Assembly: GCA_035642415.1 (NCBI GenBank)
Contig: DASQSI010000188.1
Location: 1 to 24,240, forward strand
Direction of reading: 5' to 3'
DNA: 24,240 bases
Origin: Rubrobacter_F sp035642415
Lineage (GTDB): Bacteria; Actinomycetota; Rubrobacteria; Rubrobacterales; Rubrobacteraceae
Shown here: positions 12,668-20,959 of the stretch, in pieces
How the letters are laid out: every line of letters begins with the position of its first letter
Position numbering within the stretch: position 1 is the first letter of the stretch
Made by a program: the position numbers and the translations under genes
The notes under the pieces: model-generated
What the model was told of the DNA's origin: nothing
The model's input: only the letters and a program-made list of their open reading frames with translations
Database searches by the model: none

Positions 12668-14929
12668 TTAAGTGCCGGGTTCGAGGCCGAGCCGGTGCCG
12701 GGCGGCGAGTTCGGCGGTCTCGTGGCCGAAGACCATCGGCCGGTAGCGGACCTTTTGCCAGAGTTCTACCTGGTCATCGTAGTTCATGCTCGCGGGATGG
12801 CCGGACTGGCCGGGCGCCACAATGCTCCACGCCCGTCTCCAGTCGCCTGTGTCCACGACGAACCGGTAGTTGGGGCCCGTGGTAACGGGACCGAAGGAGG
12901 GCCTCCCGGATCCAGCGGAGCTTACGGAGCGAAAGCCAGCGAGCCGGACGGTGTTGGCGTCACCCCCGGCGGAATAGGGCCCGTGATTCAAAAGGCTTCG
13001 CAACGCTCTCACCACCCCCAACGGATGCCGCAGCTCCACCATGTGCAGTGCCCCCCAGCTCCAGTTTGCCGGGTCGACCCCGCAGGATTCGGTCAGGATC
13101 TCTACAGCCTCTTGCAGAGCTCCTCGTAGGGCTTCTTCAGGTAGGTTATCGAACGTTGCTGCGAGCTTCGGAAGGAGCCTCATAAGGTGTATATCGGCCC
13201 CTAAGGAGACGGGAGAGTCGATGCGAGGCACAGCACCCGCGGCGCGTTGCAGGAGAACCCCGAGCGCGATCCGGGCCACCGCCCCCGGACGGCTCTCCGC
13301 GGTGAGGTGCCCGTCCCAGACTCCAAGCTCCCGCGACAACCCCTCGGGAATGCCGGCCGGAGGATTGAGTTTTGCCAGCTTCACCGCGAGCACGTGAGCC
13401 GGGGCGCAGTAGAGGTCGCCCTGAATAGCGCGGAAGGTCTCCAAGGTATGGCTGCTGGTGGCCTGGAGTAGCTCCTCGATCCGATCCTTGCGGAAGCTGG
13501 GGAGGTAGATGCCGGGGATGGGGGTGGCACCGGACCCTGCTTCAGGGGCTTCGTTGGCAGAGGCGACGTACCCTTCTTCGGGGTCGAAGCTCTTGGGTAG
13601 CTCTTCGAACGGGACGAAGCCTTCCCATTCGTATTTTCCATCCCACCCGGAGACAAGACGCTCGCCCTGGTGGTTATCCCTTGTGAGGACAGTGCCGGCG
13701 AGCGCCCAGCCGACGGTGCCCGTCCTGTCGGCGTAGACGAAGTTCTGATTCGGTGTCGTCCAGCTTCGTAAAGCGTCGAGGAATTCCTCTTTGTTGCATG
13801 CCCTGTTGATGGCGAGGCCGGCCTCGACGAGCTTCAGAGGATCCGGAGCGGCCCAACGTAGTGCTACGTCCTTCTTACCACCGAGGAGGTCGGTGATGAT
13901 GGGGCCATGCAACGTGGTCCTAACCCTCTGCACTACCGGCTCGCGGCGGCCCCGGACCGGTATCTTCTCATCTCTTAACCCGGCCTCGCGCCACTCGCCC
14001 CGGTACTTATAGAGGCTGGCGTTTCCTTCTTCGAACCGTTCAAGATACAGATCCTGCACGTCCGTAAGGGCTGCGGTGATGCTCCAAGCGATCGTTTCGT
14101 TGTGACCGATCACCACCCCAGGGGTCCCCGGTAGCGAGGCCCCGACCACGCGATAAGGACCGCCGTAGAGCCCGATCTCATACCAAGGGCATGGCACACC
14201 GAGAAGGAGGTGCGGGTCCCCGGCGAGCAATGCCGATCCTGTGGCACTCCGACCGGGCGAGATAGCCCACGCGTTGGAGCCCGCACCGGGGCCTACGTAT
14301 CCAAGAAGGCCGGCCAATTCCTCCTCTCCTGAAGAATCGTACAGTAGCTTCGACTCCCAGCTTGCAGAGAGGCCCCAGCCCATAACCAGGGCCCAGGCAG
14401 CGGTGTCTGCCGGCGTCCAGGGCTCGGGGTGGTGACGTAAGAGCCTGAGCTCGGGGGGGCGCGGTTCGGTGGTGAGGCAGGCGTTTACCCCGGCGGAGTA
14501 AGCTTCGAGGGCTCGGAGTGTCTCTGGTGGTCCGTCCTTTGCGGAGGCTGCTATCCTACCGAACCCGATCGTGCGGGAGAAGCGGTCGAACTCAAGGGTG
14601 CTTTTGCCGAGCAACTCCGAGAGACGTCCGTGCCCGGCGCGGCGCTGTAGCTCCATCTGAAAAAAACGATCCTGGGCGTGGACGTAGCCTTGGGCGAAGA
14701 ACAGGTCCCACTTGCTCTCCGCGAAGATCTGGGGCACCCCGAAGCGGTCTCGCAAGACCTCGACGGAGTTTTGCAGGCCCGATAGCTCCACCACGCCCTC
14801 GAGAGTAGGCAGCGACCGGCGTAATAGCCTCCGGAAAAACGACCGCGCTGCACGCCCGAAGGCCCCGTTCAAAGCTTCGATGGAGAGATGTGCGGGGTTC
14901 ATAACCTCGAGAAGTTTAGCAGCGGTCAA
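12668..14929 (-). CDS. Penicillin acylase family protein
   Basis: This 753-residue N-terminal-nucleophile hydrolase precursor has VLRDRFGVPQIFAESKWDLF (family start, about residues 58-77), AQGYVHAQDRFFQMELQRR, and GPGAGSNAWAISPGRSATGS, where autocleavage would free Ser218 as the nucleophile. LLAGDPHLLLGVPCPWYEIG and GVVIGHNETIAWSITAALTD follow. It also has SANEAPE and, late, HPASMNYDDQVELWQKVRY. Subunits of about 217 and 536 residues are expected. Family substrates include penicillins, acyl-homoserine lactones and other acyl amides, and which applies here cannot be told. No signal peptide is evident, unusual because many relatives are periplasmic or secreted. The start is unclear between TTG 14929 and ATG at Met10. 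It is divergent from the amidohydrolase gene with only 44 bases between them. Confidence 0.9.
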   Translation of the reverse strand: MTAAKLLEVMNPAHLSIEALNGAFGRAARSFFRRLLRRSLPTLEGVVELSGLQNSVEVLRDRFGVPQIFAESKWDLFFAQGYVHAQDRFFQMELQRRAGHGRLSELLGKSTLEFDRFSRTIGFGRIAASAKDGPPETLRALEAYSAGVNACLTTEPRPPELRLLRHHPEPWTPADTAAWALVMGWGLSASWESKLLYDSSGEEELAGLLGYVGPGAGSNAWAISPGRSATGSALLAGDPHLLLGVPCPWYEIGLYGGPYRVVGASLPGTPGVVIGHNETIAWSITAALTDVQDLYLERFEEGNASLYKYRGEWREAGLRDEKIPVRGRREPVVQRVRTTLHGPIITDLLGGKKDVALRWAAPDPLKLVEAGLAINRACNKEEFLDALRSWTTPNQNFVYADRTGTVGWALAGTVLTRDNHQGERLVSGWDGKYEWEGFVPFEELPKSFDPEEGYVASANEAPEAGSGATPIPGIYLPSFRKDRIEELLQATSSHTLETFRAIQGDLYCAPAHVLAVKLAKLNPPAGIPEGLSRELGVWDGHLTAESRPGAVARIALGVLLQRAAGAVPRIDSPVSLGADIHLMRLLPKLAATFDNLPEEALRGALQEAVEILTESCGVDPANWSWGALHMVELRHPLGVVRALRSLLNHGPYSAGGDANTVRLAGFRSVSSAGSGRPSFGPVTTGPNYRFVVDTGDWRRAWSIVAPGQSGHPASMNYDDQVELWQKVRYRPMVFGHETAELAARHRLGLEPGT

Positions 14930-14973
14930 AGCGCCCTGTTACCATTGATGACGACCAATTTCGGGATGAGTCG

Positions 14974-15816
14974 GTGGCGTATTTGGACACGAAGAAGCGT
15001 AAAAGCGGGGACTTTGGGGCGTTGACGACCGGGGCGATGGCTGGCCCTTGGGAGTGGGTGCGCGAAAAGATACCGGTGGGCACGCAGGTCTTCGACGTAC
15101 ATACCCACATCGGAGAGGACGTGGATGGACGCACCATGACGGCCGCCGGTATGAAGGCACGGATGGAGGCCGCTGGCGTACACACGAGCATCATCTTTCC
15201 TCTCAACGATCCGAACGCGCATGATGACTACTCGGGCCCCAACGATCTCATTTGGTCAGCTTACGAAGAGCATCCTGGCCTCTTCGTCCCTTTTTTCCGG
15301 CTCAATCCCCACAAAGACTACGACGCGGAGTTCGACCGTTGCGTATCGCGCGGCTTTAAGGGTCTCAAGCTCCACCCCGTCTCCCAGAACTTTGAACTCG
15401 ATGACAAGCGGGCGATCAGGCTCTTCGAGATGGCTGCCGAGGTGGATTTGCCGCTGCTCGTCCACGCCGGGTTCGCGATGCGCAGAATAGTCGAGCCCCT
15501 GCTCCCGACCGTCGATAGGCTCCCGAACTTACGCCTGATCCTGGGCCACTCTGCGATGATCGAGCTTCTGGCGGCGATCCGCGCCTTTAAGGACCACCCA
15601 AACGTCCTCTTCGAGACCTCCGTCGTCTGGGCGAAGGACCTCTTCGTGCTTTTTTCCTCCTTGGATCCCGCACGCATTTGCTACGGCTCGGATATTCCCT
15701 ATGGGGACCTGCCTTCGACCCTCCACGCCACCCTCGGTGCGGCCGATGCCGCCGGCCTCTCTGAAAAGGAGCTTACGAGCGTACTATCCGGCAACATTCG
15801 GCGGTGGTTCCCGTGA
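14974..15816 (+). CDS. Amidohydrolase-2 family metal-dependent hydrolase
   Basis: This 280-residue TIM-barrel hydrolase belongs to the amidohydrolase_2 group. The metal motif DVHTHIGEDVDG (His43, His45) comes first. Later barrel strands carry FKGLKLHPVSQNFELDD, LPLLVHAGF, LRLILGHSA and ICYGSDIPYGD, whose Asp is the usual catalytic base. Members hydrolyse or decarboxylate varied substrates, so the reaction cannot be named. The start is weakly supported. GTG 14974 has no strong ribosome binding site, the frame is open further upstream to about 14920 without a better start, and about 35 residues precede the barrel. It overlaps the following gene by four bases (GTGA at 15813), so translation is probably coupled. 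Confidence 0.85.
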   Translation: MAYLDTKKRKSGDFGALTTGAMAGPWEWVREKIPVGTQVFDVHTHIGEDVDGRTMTAAGMKARMEAAGVHTSIIFPLNDPNAHDDYSGPNDLIWSAYEEHPGLFVPFFRLNPHKDYDAEFDRCVSRGFKGLKLHPVSQNFELDDKRAIRLFEMAAEVDLPLLVHAGFAMRRIVEPLLPTVDRLPNLRLILGHSAMIELLAAIRAFKDHPNVLFETSVVWAKDLFVLFSSLDPARICYGSDIPYGDLPSTLHATLGAADAAGLSEKELTSVLSGNIRRWFP

Positions 15817-16139
15817 AGGCCGCCCCGCAAGAGATCCCTTTAAACCTCCGGGTTGGGCATCTCTTGCGGATAAACGGCTACCTGGACATGGCGATCTTCT
15901 CGATGTGGGCCATGCACGAGCGCGTTGCCGTGACGATGGGCATGGTGGAGGCGAGTGTGCGGGGAGCCGGCCCCGGCGGAGAAGGGGGACCGGACGAGGA
16001 GTTTCTCGCCAAGCTTCGGGACCTCATCGGCGAGGCGCGAGAGTACTACGCGTCCGGTGACTTTCAGGCGGCGATGGCCCGCATGCGCGTCGCCGAAGAC
16101 CTCATCGCGCTGCGCATCATCCTCCTCGCCGGAGGGTAG
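15813..16139 (+). CDS. Unknown small helical protein in the amidohydrolase operon
   Basis: This protein of about 108 residues is not recognised. The start is taken as GTG 15813, forming a GTGA overlap with the amidohydrolase stop. A GTG at 15804 would add three residues. Residues about 10-45 form an amphipathic to hydrophobic helical stretch (LRVGHLLRINGYLDMAIFSM and on), then a Gly/Pro-rich linker, then a charged helical hairpin (EEFLAKLRDLIGEAREYYAS, DFQAAMARMRVAEDLIALRI). It resembles a small four-helix bundle. It is followed six bases later by the asparaginase start, so the three genes look like one operon. A scaffold or regulatory partner for one of the enzymes is possible, but nothing in the sequence shows it. 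Confidence 0.7.
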   Translation: MKAAPQEIPLNLRVGHLLRINGYLDMAIFSMWAMHERVAVTMGMVEASVRGAGPGGEGGPDEEFLAKLRDLIGEAREYYASGDFQAAMARMRVAEDLIALRIILLAGG

Positions 16140-16145
16140 CCCCTT

Positions 16146-17129
16146 TTGGGGCAGTGTCTTCCGTCCGACGCCCCCATCGCTGCGGTGTGGCGTGGAGGCC
16201 TCATCGAGAGCGTCCACCGCGGTCATTATGCCGTCTACGGTCTGGGCGGCCAGGTTCTAGACTCCCTGGGCGACCCCGGGCATTATGTCTACCTGCGCTC
16301 CACAGCCAAGCCGTTTCAGGCGCTGCCGCTTGTATTTTCGGGGGCGGCGGAAGCCTTCGGGATTACGGACGAAGAGCTCGCAGTAGTCTGCGCTTCCCAT
16401 AACGCCGAGCCCGAGCATATCGCCGCCGTACGCTCGATCCTAGACAAGGTGGGTCTCTCTGAGGCGGATCTTCAAAGCGGCGCTCACCCCCCCATATACG
16501 CTCCTGCGGCCGCTCGTCTCTCCCGCAGTGGCGAGAAGCCCCGCCCCATCCATGGCAACTGCTCCGGCAAGCATGCAGGCATGCTCGCCGTGTGCGCTTA
16601 TGCTGGATGGGACCCTACCGGCTATCGCGACCCGGAAGGCCCGCTGCAAAAGCTCATACGAAGGACCGTGGCGAGGCTCTGCGGCCTCGACGCCGAGGCC
16701 GTGCAACTCGCGGGTGACAGCTGCGGCGTCCCGGTCTTCGCTCTGCCGCTTTTGAACCTCGCTCTGGGCTTCGCTCGCCTAGCCGACGGAAGCGAAGGCT
16801 TCCCCGAGGATCTCTCAAAGGCTATCAAAAAGGTCCGGGATGCGATGCGGACGCATCCTTACATGGTCGCTGGGACCGGCCGTTTCGACACCCGGCTCAT
16901 GCAGTGTACGGACCTTGTCGCCAAGAGCGGGGCTGAGGGCGTCTTCGCCGCCGGGAGCCCGGAGGGCTGGGGTCTGGCGCTCAAAGTCTCCGACGGCGCC
17001 GGACGGGCCGTCGGCCCCACGGTCCTCGCCGCCCTCGGTAGAAGGGGAGTACGGGTTCCGCGCGAGATGCGCTCCTTCCCGATGACGGACCTGCACAGGA
17101 AGACCGTCGGCAGGATAGCAACGCTGTGA
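16146..17129 (+). CDS. L-asparaginase, type II (Rhizobium etli ReAV-like)
   Basis: This 327-residue protein matches the asparaginase II family, which is unrelated to the E. coli enzymes and has a beta-lactamase-like fold. RSTAKPFQ (Ser52, Lys55) is the Ser-x-x-Lys catalytic pair, VVCASHNAEP follows, and GNCSGKHAGML and LAGDSCGVP carry the Cys and Lys residues that bind zinc and substrate in the R. etli enzyme. HPYMVAGTGRFDT and AKSGAEGVFAAG complete the pattern. The reaction is asparagine to aspartate plus ammonia. The start TTG 16146 has GGAGGG at 16131-16136, inside the end of the previous gene. It is the third gene of the operon after the amidohydrolase and the unknown protein. Confidence 0.9.
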   Translation: MGQCLPSDAPIAAVWRGGLIESVHRGHYAVYGLGGQVLDSLGDPGHYVYLRSTAKPFQALPLVFSGAAEAFGITDEELAVVCASHNAEPEHIAAVRSILDKVGLSEADLQSGAHPPIYAPAAARLSRSGEKPRPIHGNCSGKHAGMLAVCAYAGWDPTGYRDPEGPLQKLIRRTVARLCGLDAEAVQLAGDSCGVPVFALPLLNLALGFARLADGSEGFPEDLSKAIKKVRDAMRTHPYMVAGTGRFDTRLMQCTDLVAKSGAEGVFAAGSPEGWGLALKVSDGAGRAVGPTVLAALGRRGVRVPREMRSFPMTDLHRKTVGRIATL

Positions 17130-17255
17130 TCCACAGGAATCCCTGAAGAAGAAAACTATCCAGGCGGCTAAAAACTCCAAAGAGTCGAGGTCCGAGCCTT
17201 CGAACCGCTGAGAATGCCATTCTCGAAGAGCGATCGGCTGCTGTAATATAGAAGT

Positions 17256-17828
17256 GTGAGGTTGAACCCGGAGATCCTCGAAGCCTGCTACCGCGCCGGA
17301 GCCTTTCCTATGGCCGACAGGTATGGGAGGATCGAATTCTACCGCTCTAACCCCCGATCCATCCTGGAGCTCGGTTCGCTACACGTATCGAAATCTCTCT
17401 CTCGCACCTTGCGCAAAGGTGTTTACGATGTTTGGGTAGACCGAGATTTCGAGGGCGTTATCCGGGCGTGCGCCCGGCGTCCGCAGACCTGGATCAACGA
17501 GGAGATAATAAGGGCCTTCGTGTCTTTCCACGAGAGGGGCGGTGCCCACAGTGTCGAAGCATACAAAGACGACGAGCTCGTGGGCGGGCTCTACGGCGTT
17601 ACCCTGGGCGGGGCGTTCATGGGGGAATCCATGTTTAGCTGGATGCGCGATGCTTCCAAGGTTTGTTTTGTCCACCTCGTCGAACGCCTCAAGCAGAGGG
17701 GCTATATGTTGCTGGATTGCCAAATACACAACGAGCACCTCGCCAGGCTCGGCGCCACCGAGATCTACGAACGCGAGTACCTGAAAAGGCTCAAAGAGGC
17801 GCTAAAGCTTGAACGAACCTTCGTCTGA
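17256..17828 (+). CDS. aat: Leucyl/phenylalanyl-tRNA-protein transferase
   Basis: Aat moves Leu or Phe from its tRNA to the N-terminus of proteins that begin with Arg or Lys, marking them for degradation. The 190 residues show AYRAGAFPM-like ACYRAGAFPMADRYGRIEFY, NPRSILELGSLHVSKSLSRT, the key WINEEIIRAFVSFHERGGAH with SVEAY, LVGGLYGVTLGGAFMGESMFS, ASKVCFVHLVERLKQRGYML, and DCQIHNEHLARLGATEI. It is shorter than the E. coli enzyme (about 234 residues). The N-terminal extension is missing and the GTG at 17256 begins right at the catalytic fold, as in other compact forms. It is followed by a gene of the PAC2 proteasome-chaperone family. Confidence 0.92.
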   Translation: MRLNPEILEACYRAGAFPMADRYGRIEFYRSNPRSILELGSLHVSKSLSRTLRKGVYDVWVDRDFEGVIRACARRPQTWINEEIIRAFVSFHERGGAHSVEAYKDDELVGGLYGVTLGGAFMGESMFSWMRDASKVCFVHLVERLKQRGYMLLDCQIHNEHLARLGATEIYEREYLKRLKEALKLERTFV

Positions 17829-17918
17829 TCGGGACGCAGGCGGTTTCTGTTCCGTTATGTGCTCGCTTCGGGCAGGGGATGGGGGAGTCCCCGGAGCCGG
17901 CGTGGTAAGCTTTGCTTT

Positions 17919-18806
17919 ATGGAGAATGAGCACATAAACATGGAGTGGCGACCGGAGCTCGAGCGACCTGTGCTCGTAGCCGCGTTCACGGGCTGGAACG
18001 ACGCTGCGGAGGCGGCGAGCGTCTCGTTGAACACCCTCAGGGAGGCGTGGGGGGCGAAGCAGTTCGCGAGCTTCGACGGGGAGCAGTTCTTCGATTACCA
18101 GACTATACGGCCTCAAATCAAGCTCGTAGAGGGCGTTACCCGCACGGTCGAGTGGCCGCAGAACAACTTGTTTGCTACAGAGGTGGGCATCGACGCTCTG
18201 GGTGGCAGGGGCGCGATCTTGCTCTCGGGCCCCGAGCCGAATTTCCGGTGGCAAGCGTTCTCGGAGGCGGTGGTAGAAGTTTCCCGCGAGTTCGATGTAA
18301 GGCTCGTGGTTACGCTCGGGGCGCTGTTGGCCGACATGCCACATTCTCGTCCAGTCTCGGTCTCGGCGAACGCCCAAGACCCCTCCCTCGTCGAAAATTT
18401 GGGGCTTTCGGCCTCCCGCTATGAGGGCCCGACCGGCATTACCGGGATTTTGCACCGCTATTGCGCGGGAAAGGGCCTCCCGGCGGTGAGCTTCTGGGCC
18501 TCGGTGCCCCACTACCTGCCCTCTGTACCTTCGGCGCCCGCAGCTCTGGCGCTGTTACGAAACCTCTCCAAACTGCTCGGCGGGCGCGTTGACACAACCC
18601 ACCTTGAGCGTACTTCTGAGAACTACCAGCGGCAGGTCTCGGCCGCTGTTGCCCAGGATCCGGACCTCACCTCCTATGTCCAGATGCTTGAGGAGCGCTA
18701 CGATACTCGTGCCGAAGGTGATATAACGAACCTCCCCTCCGGCGAGGAGCTCGCCCACGAGCTAGAACGCTTCCTGCGCGAGAAAGGCGAAGAACCGGAA
18801 AGGTAA
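17919..18806 (+). CDS. PAC2-family protein
   Basis: This protein of about 295 residues belongs to the PAC2 family, named for a proteasome-assembly chaperone but common in actinobacteria and archaea with unclear roles. The start ELERPVLVAAFTGWNDAAEA is the family's typical opening, followed by FDGEQFFDYQTIRPQIKLVE, RGAILLSGPEPNFRW, VVTLGALLADMPHSRPV, and YEGPTGITGILHRYC. ATG 17919 is preferred because the fold begins right after it. The reading from 17859 adds an Arg/Gly-rich stretch with no family character. There is no clear ribosome binding site, and Met28 at 17940 is another option. The C-terminal 90 residues are helical and charged. Its neighbour aat also acts in protein turnover. Confidence 0.85.
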   Translation: MENEHINMEWRPELERPVLVAAFTGWNDAAEAASVSLNTLREAWGAKQFASFDGEQFFDYQTIRPQIKLVEGVTRTVEWPQNNLFATEVGIDALGGRGAILLSGPEPNFRWQAFSEAVVEVSREFDVRLVVTLGALLADMPHSRPVSVSANAQDPSLVENLGLSASRYEGPTGITGILHRYCAGKGLPAVSFWASVPHYLPSVPSAPAALALLRNLSKLLGGRVDTTHLERTSENYQRQVSAAVAQDPDLTSYVQMLEERYDTRAEGDITNLPSGEELAHELERFLREKGEEPER

Positions 18807-18874
18807 AGGTTTCGCCGGCAGCGCTCAATCGTCAACCTAAGCCCTTTGCTGGCTGCTGCTGGAAGCTGAGCGCT

Positions 18875-19717
18875 TTAATAAACCACAGGTAGGATCTTCT
18901 TGGAAGGCTGCTTGAGGGCGGCATTTAAAGAGCCAGGCTGGTATCCGGCGAGGTCCAGCGTCACGTAGAGGAAGCCCGCGGCTCTTAGCTCGGCGGATAT
19001 CTTCTCCCTGTCCTTGAAGGCCCGCTCTAGTTCGTCGGGTCCGACCTCGAGGCGTGCGATCTCTCCGTGGTGTCTGACACGCACCTGCTTGTAACCTTGC
19101 CGACGCATAAATTCCTCGGCGCGGGCAACCTGAGCGAGCTTCTCCGCTGTGATCTCCTGCCCGTAAGGGAACCGGCTCGATAAACAAGCGAGTGCCGGCT
19201 TGTCCCACGTCGGAAGCCCCAAATGCTTAGCGATCTCGCGCACCTCCGCCTTGCCCATTCCGGCTGCAGACAGCGGCGAGACAACGCCGAGCTCCTTCGC
19301 CGCCTTTCTTCCGGGGCGGTAGTCGCCTTCGTCATCCTTGTTCGCGCCGTCCACCACGCAGGCGTAACCCTTCTCCTCGGCGGCCTTCGCGAGATCCGAG
19401 TACAGCGTGCTCTTGCAAAAGTAACAGCGATTTGAGGGGTTCTTGGCGTAGTTTGGATTTTCCAGCTCCCGCGTGTTCACGACGAGGTGCTCGACGCCCA
19501 AGAAACGGGCTAGCCCTTTCGCCCCTTCCAGTTCCGAGGGCAAGTACGTCTCGTTATTCGATGTAACAGCGAGCACCCTACCCTTTGGCAGCGCCCTCAC
19601 GGTGACCGCCAGTGCCAGCGACGAGTCGACGCCCCCAGAAAACGCGACGAGGGCACTCCCGTGAGGGGCTACTACTGCCTCCAGCTCTTCAAGCCTCTTT
19701 TCTAGCGAAGACTCCAT
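18875..19717 (-). CDS. larE: LarE-type sulfur transferase (nickel-pincer cofactor)
   Basis: LarE adds sulfur to pyridinium dicarboxylate during synthesis of the nickel-pincer nucleotide cofactor of lactate racemase and relatives. The 280 residues show the ATP pyrophosphatase loop SGGVDSS (27-33), VTSNNETYLPSELEGAKGLA, NRCYFCKSTLYSDLA, DGANKDDEGDYRPGRKAAKE and KPALACLSSRFPYGQEIT. Cys178 of ACLSS corresponds to the sulfur-donor Cys of Lactobacillus LarE. Cys98 and Cys101 (CxxC) add two more ligands, the arrangement reported for LarE enzymes that carry a [4Fe-4S] cluster instead of sacrificing their own Cys. The ATG abuts the stop of fabF with no base between. No larB, larC or larA lies in the window. 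Confidence 0.9.
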   Translation of the reverse strand: MESSLEKRLEELEAVVAPHGSALVAFSGGVDSSLALAVTVRALPKGRVLAVTSNNETYLPSELEGAKGLARFLGVEHLVVNTRELENPNYAKNPSNRCYFCKSTLYSDLAKAAEEKGYACVVDGANKDDEGDYRPGRKAAKELGVVSPLSAAGMGKAEVREIAKHLGLPTWDKPALACLSSRFPYGQEITAEKLAQVARAEEFMRRQGYKQVRVRHHGEIARLEVGPDELERAFKDREKISAELRAAGFLYVTLDLAGYQPGSLNAALKQPSKKILPVVY

Positions 19718-20959
19718 CTAACCCCTCTCCAGTACGAGCGCCACGTTGTGCCCACCGACGGCGAGGTTTGTGCAGAGCGCCACCTCTAGGTCTGGAACCC
19801 GGCGAGGTTCGCCGACCACATAGTCCAGTTCGGCACAGTCCGCGGCCAAAACGTCGAGGTTCCGCATCGGCGGGACCGTCTTCTCCTTGATAGCTAGAGC
19901 GCAGATCGCAGTCTCCACCGCCCCCGTAGCCCCTAAAGAGTGTCCCAGCATCGATTTCGTCGCCGAGACCTTCGTATTCGGATTGATAGCCAGCATAGCT
20001 TGCGACTCCGGGCCATCACCGGCGACCGTGCCGGTACCGTGCGGGTTGATGTAGTCTACGCGTTCCCCTTCGACGCCCGCGTTCTTGAGGGCGATCTGCA
20101 TGGCGCGTAAGAGACCCCGTCCCTCGGGGTCGGGGTCGGCTATGTTGTAGGCGTCGGTGGTGCGCCCAACCCCGGTTATCTTGGCGTATGGCTCAACACT
20201 CCGTCGCTCGATCGACTCTGCATTCTCCAAAACGACGACGCCGCTGCCTTCGCCGATAACGAAGCCCGCATGGGCCCTATCGTAGGGGCGGCAGGCGGCC
20301 TCGGGGTCGGCGTTATTACGGCTCATTGCGCGCATGGCGATAAAGCCTGCAACGATGACCGGGGTGATCGTTGCTTCGGCGGCGCCGCAGATCACCATCT
20401 CGGCGTCGCCGCGCCGGATAAGATCGTAACCCAGACCGATAGCGTCAGTGCCACAGGCGCAGGCGAGTGCCGGCGTGGCGGACGGACCCTGCGCACCGAG
20501 CTGGATGCTGATTTGGGCGGCGGCCGAGTTCGGCATGATCTTGGTAACGGCGAACGGGTTGGCCCGCGCCGGGCCCTTGGTGTCTATCGTATACATGGTA
20601 TCTTCCATGCTCATCACCCCGCCGATGCCGCTACCGAGTATAAGCCCCACCCCCTTTGCGTTGCTCTCGAGTTCTCCCCATGCGTTGGCGTCTTCGAGTG
20701 CTAGCTTGGCGGCAGCGAGCCCGAGCTGGGCGAAGCGGTCCATCCTTTGGGCGGCCTTGCGGTCCATGAAGTCTTTGGGGTCGAAGTCCCAGCACTCGGC
20801 AGCGATCCTGACCTCGTAGTCCTGCGCGTCGAAGAGTGTGATCGGGCCAACGCCACTCTCGTTGGCCAGCAGCGAGCTCCAGAACGCCTTACGGCCTACC
20901 CCGATCGGGCTAACAACACCTACCCCAGTAATGTAAGCAGCCGAATAGACGCTCTCCAT
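19718..20959 (-). CDS. fabF: Beta-ketoacyl-ACP synthase II family protein
   Basis: This 413-residue condensing enzyme has the FabF layout. The opening is YITGVGVVSPIG, and IMPNSAAAQISIQLGAQGPS precedes ALACACGTDAIG with Cys167 as the acyl-accepting nucleophile. PHGTGT (His307) and GHSLGATGAVE (His340) supply the two His residues of the Cys-His-His triad. VIGEGSGVVVLE and the closing NLAVGGHNVALVLE also fit. It extends acyl-ACP chains with malonyl-ACP. Length is typical. No acpP or other fab gene adjoins, so it may be a second copy or a specialised synthase rather than the main FabF. ATG 20959 has AAAGGTGAG close upstream. The stop codon touches the larE start, so the pair is almost certainly co-transcribed. 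Confidence 0.92.
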   Translation of the reverse strand: MESVYSAAYITGVGVVSPIGVGRKAFWSSLLANESGVGPITLFDAQDYEVRIAAECWDFDPKDFMDRKAAQRMDRFAQLGLAAAKLALEDANAWGELESNAKGVGLILGSGIGGVMSMEDTMYTIDTKGPARANPFAVTKIMPNSAAAQISIQLGAQGPSATPALACACGTDAIGLGYDLIRRGDAEMVICGAAEATITPVIVAGFIAMRAMSRNNADPEAACRPYDRAHAGFVIGEGSGVVVLENAESIERRSVEPYAKITGVGRTTDAYNIADPDPEGRGLLRAMQIALKNAGVEGERVDYINPHGTGTVAGDGPESQAMLAINPNTKVSATKSMLGHSLGATGAVETAICALAIKEKTVPPMRNLDVLAADCAELDYVVGEPRRVPDLEVALCTNLAVGGHNVALVLERG

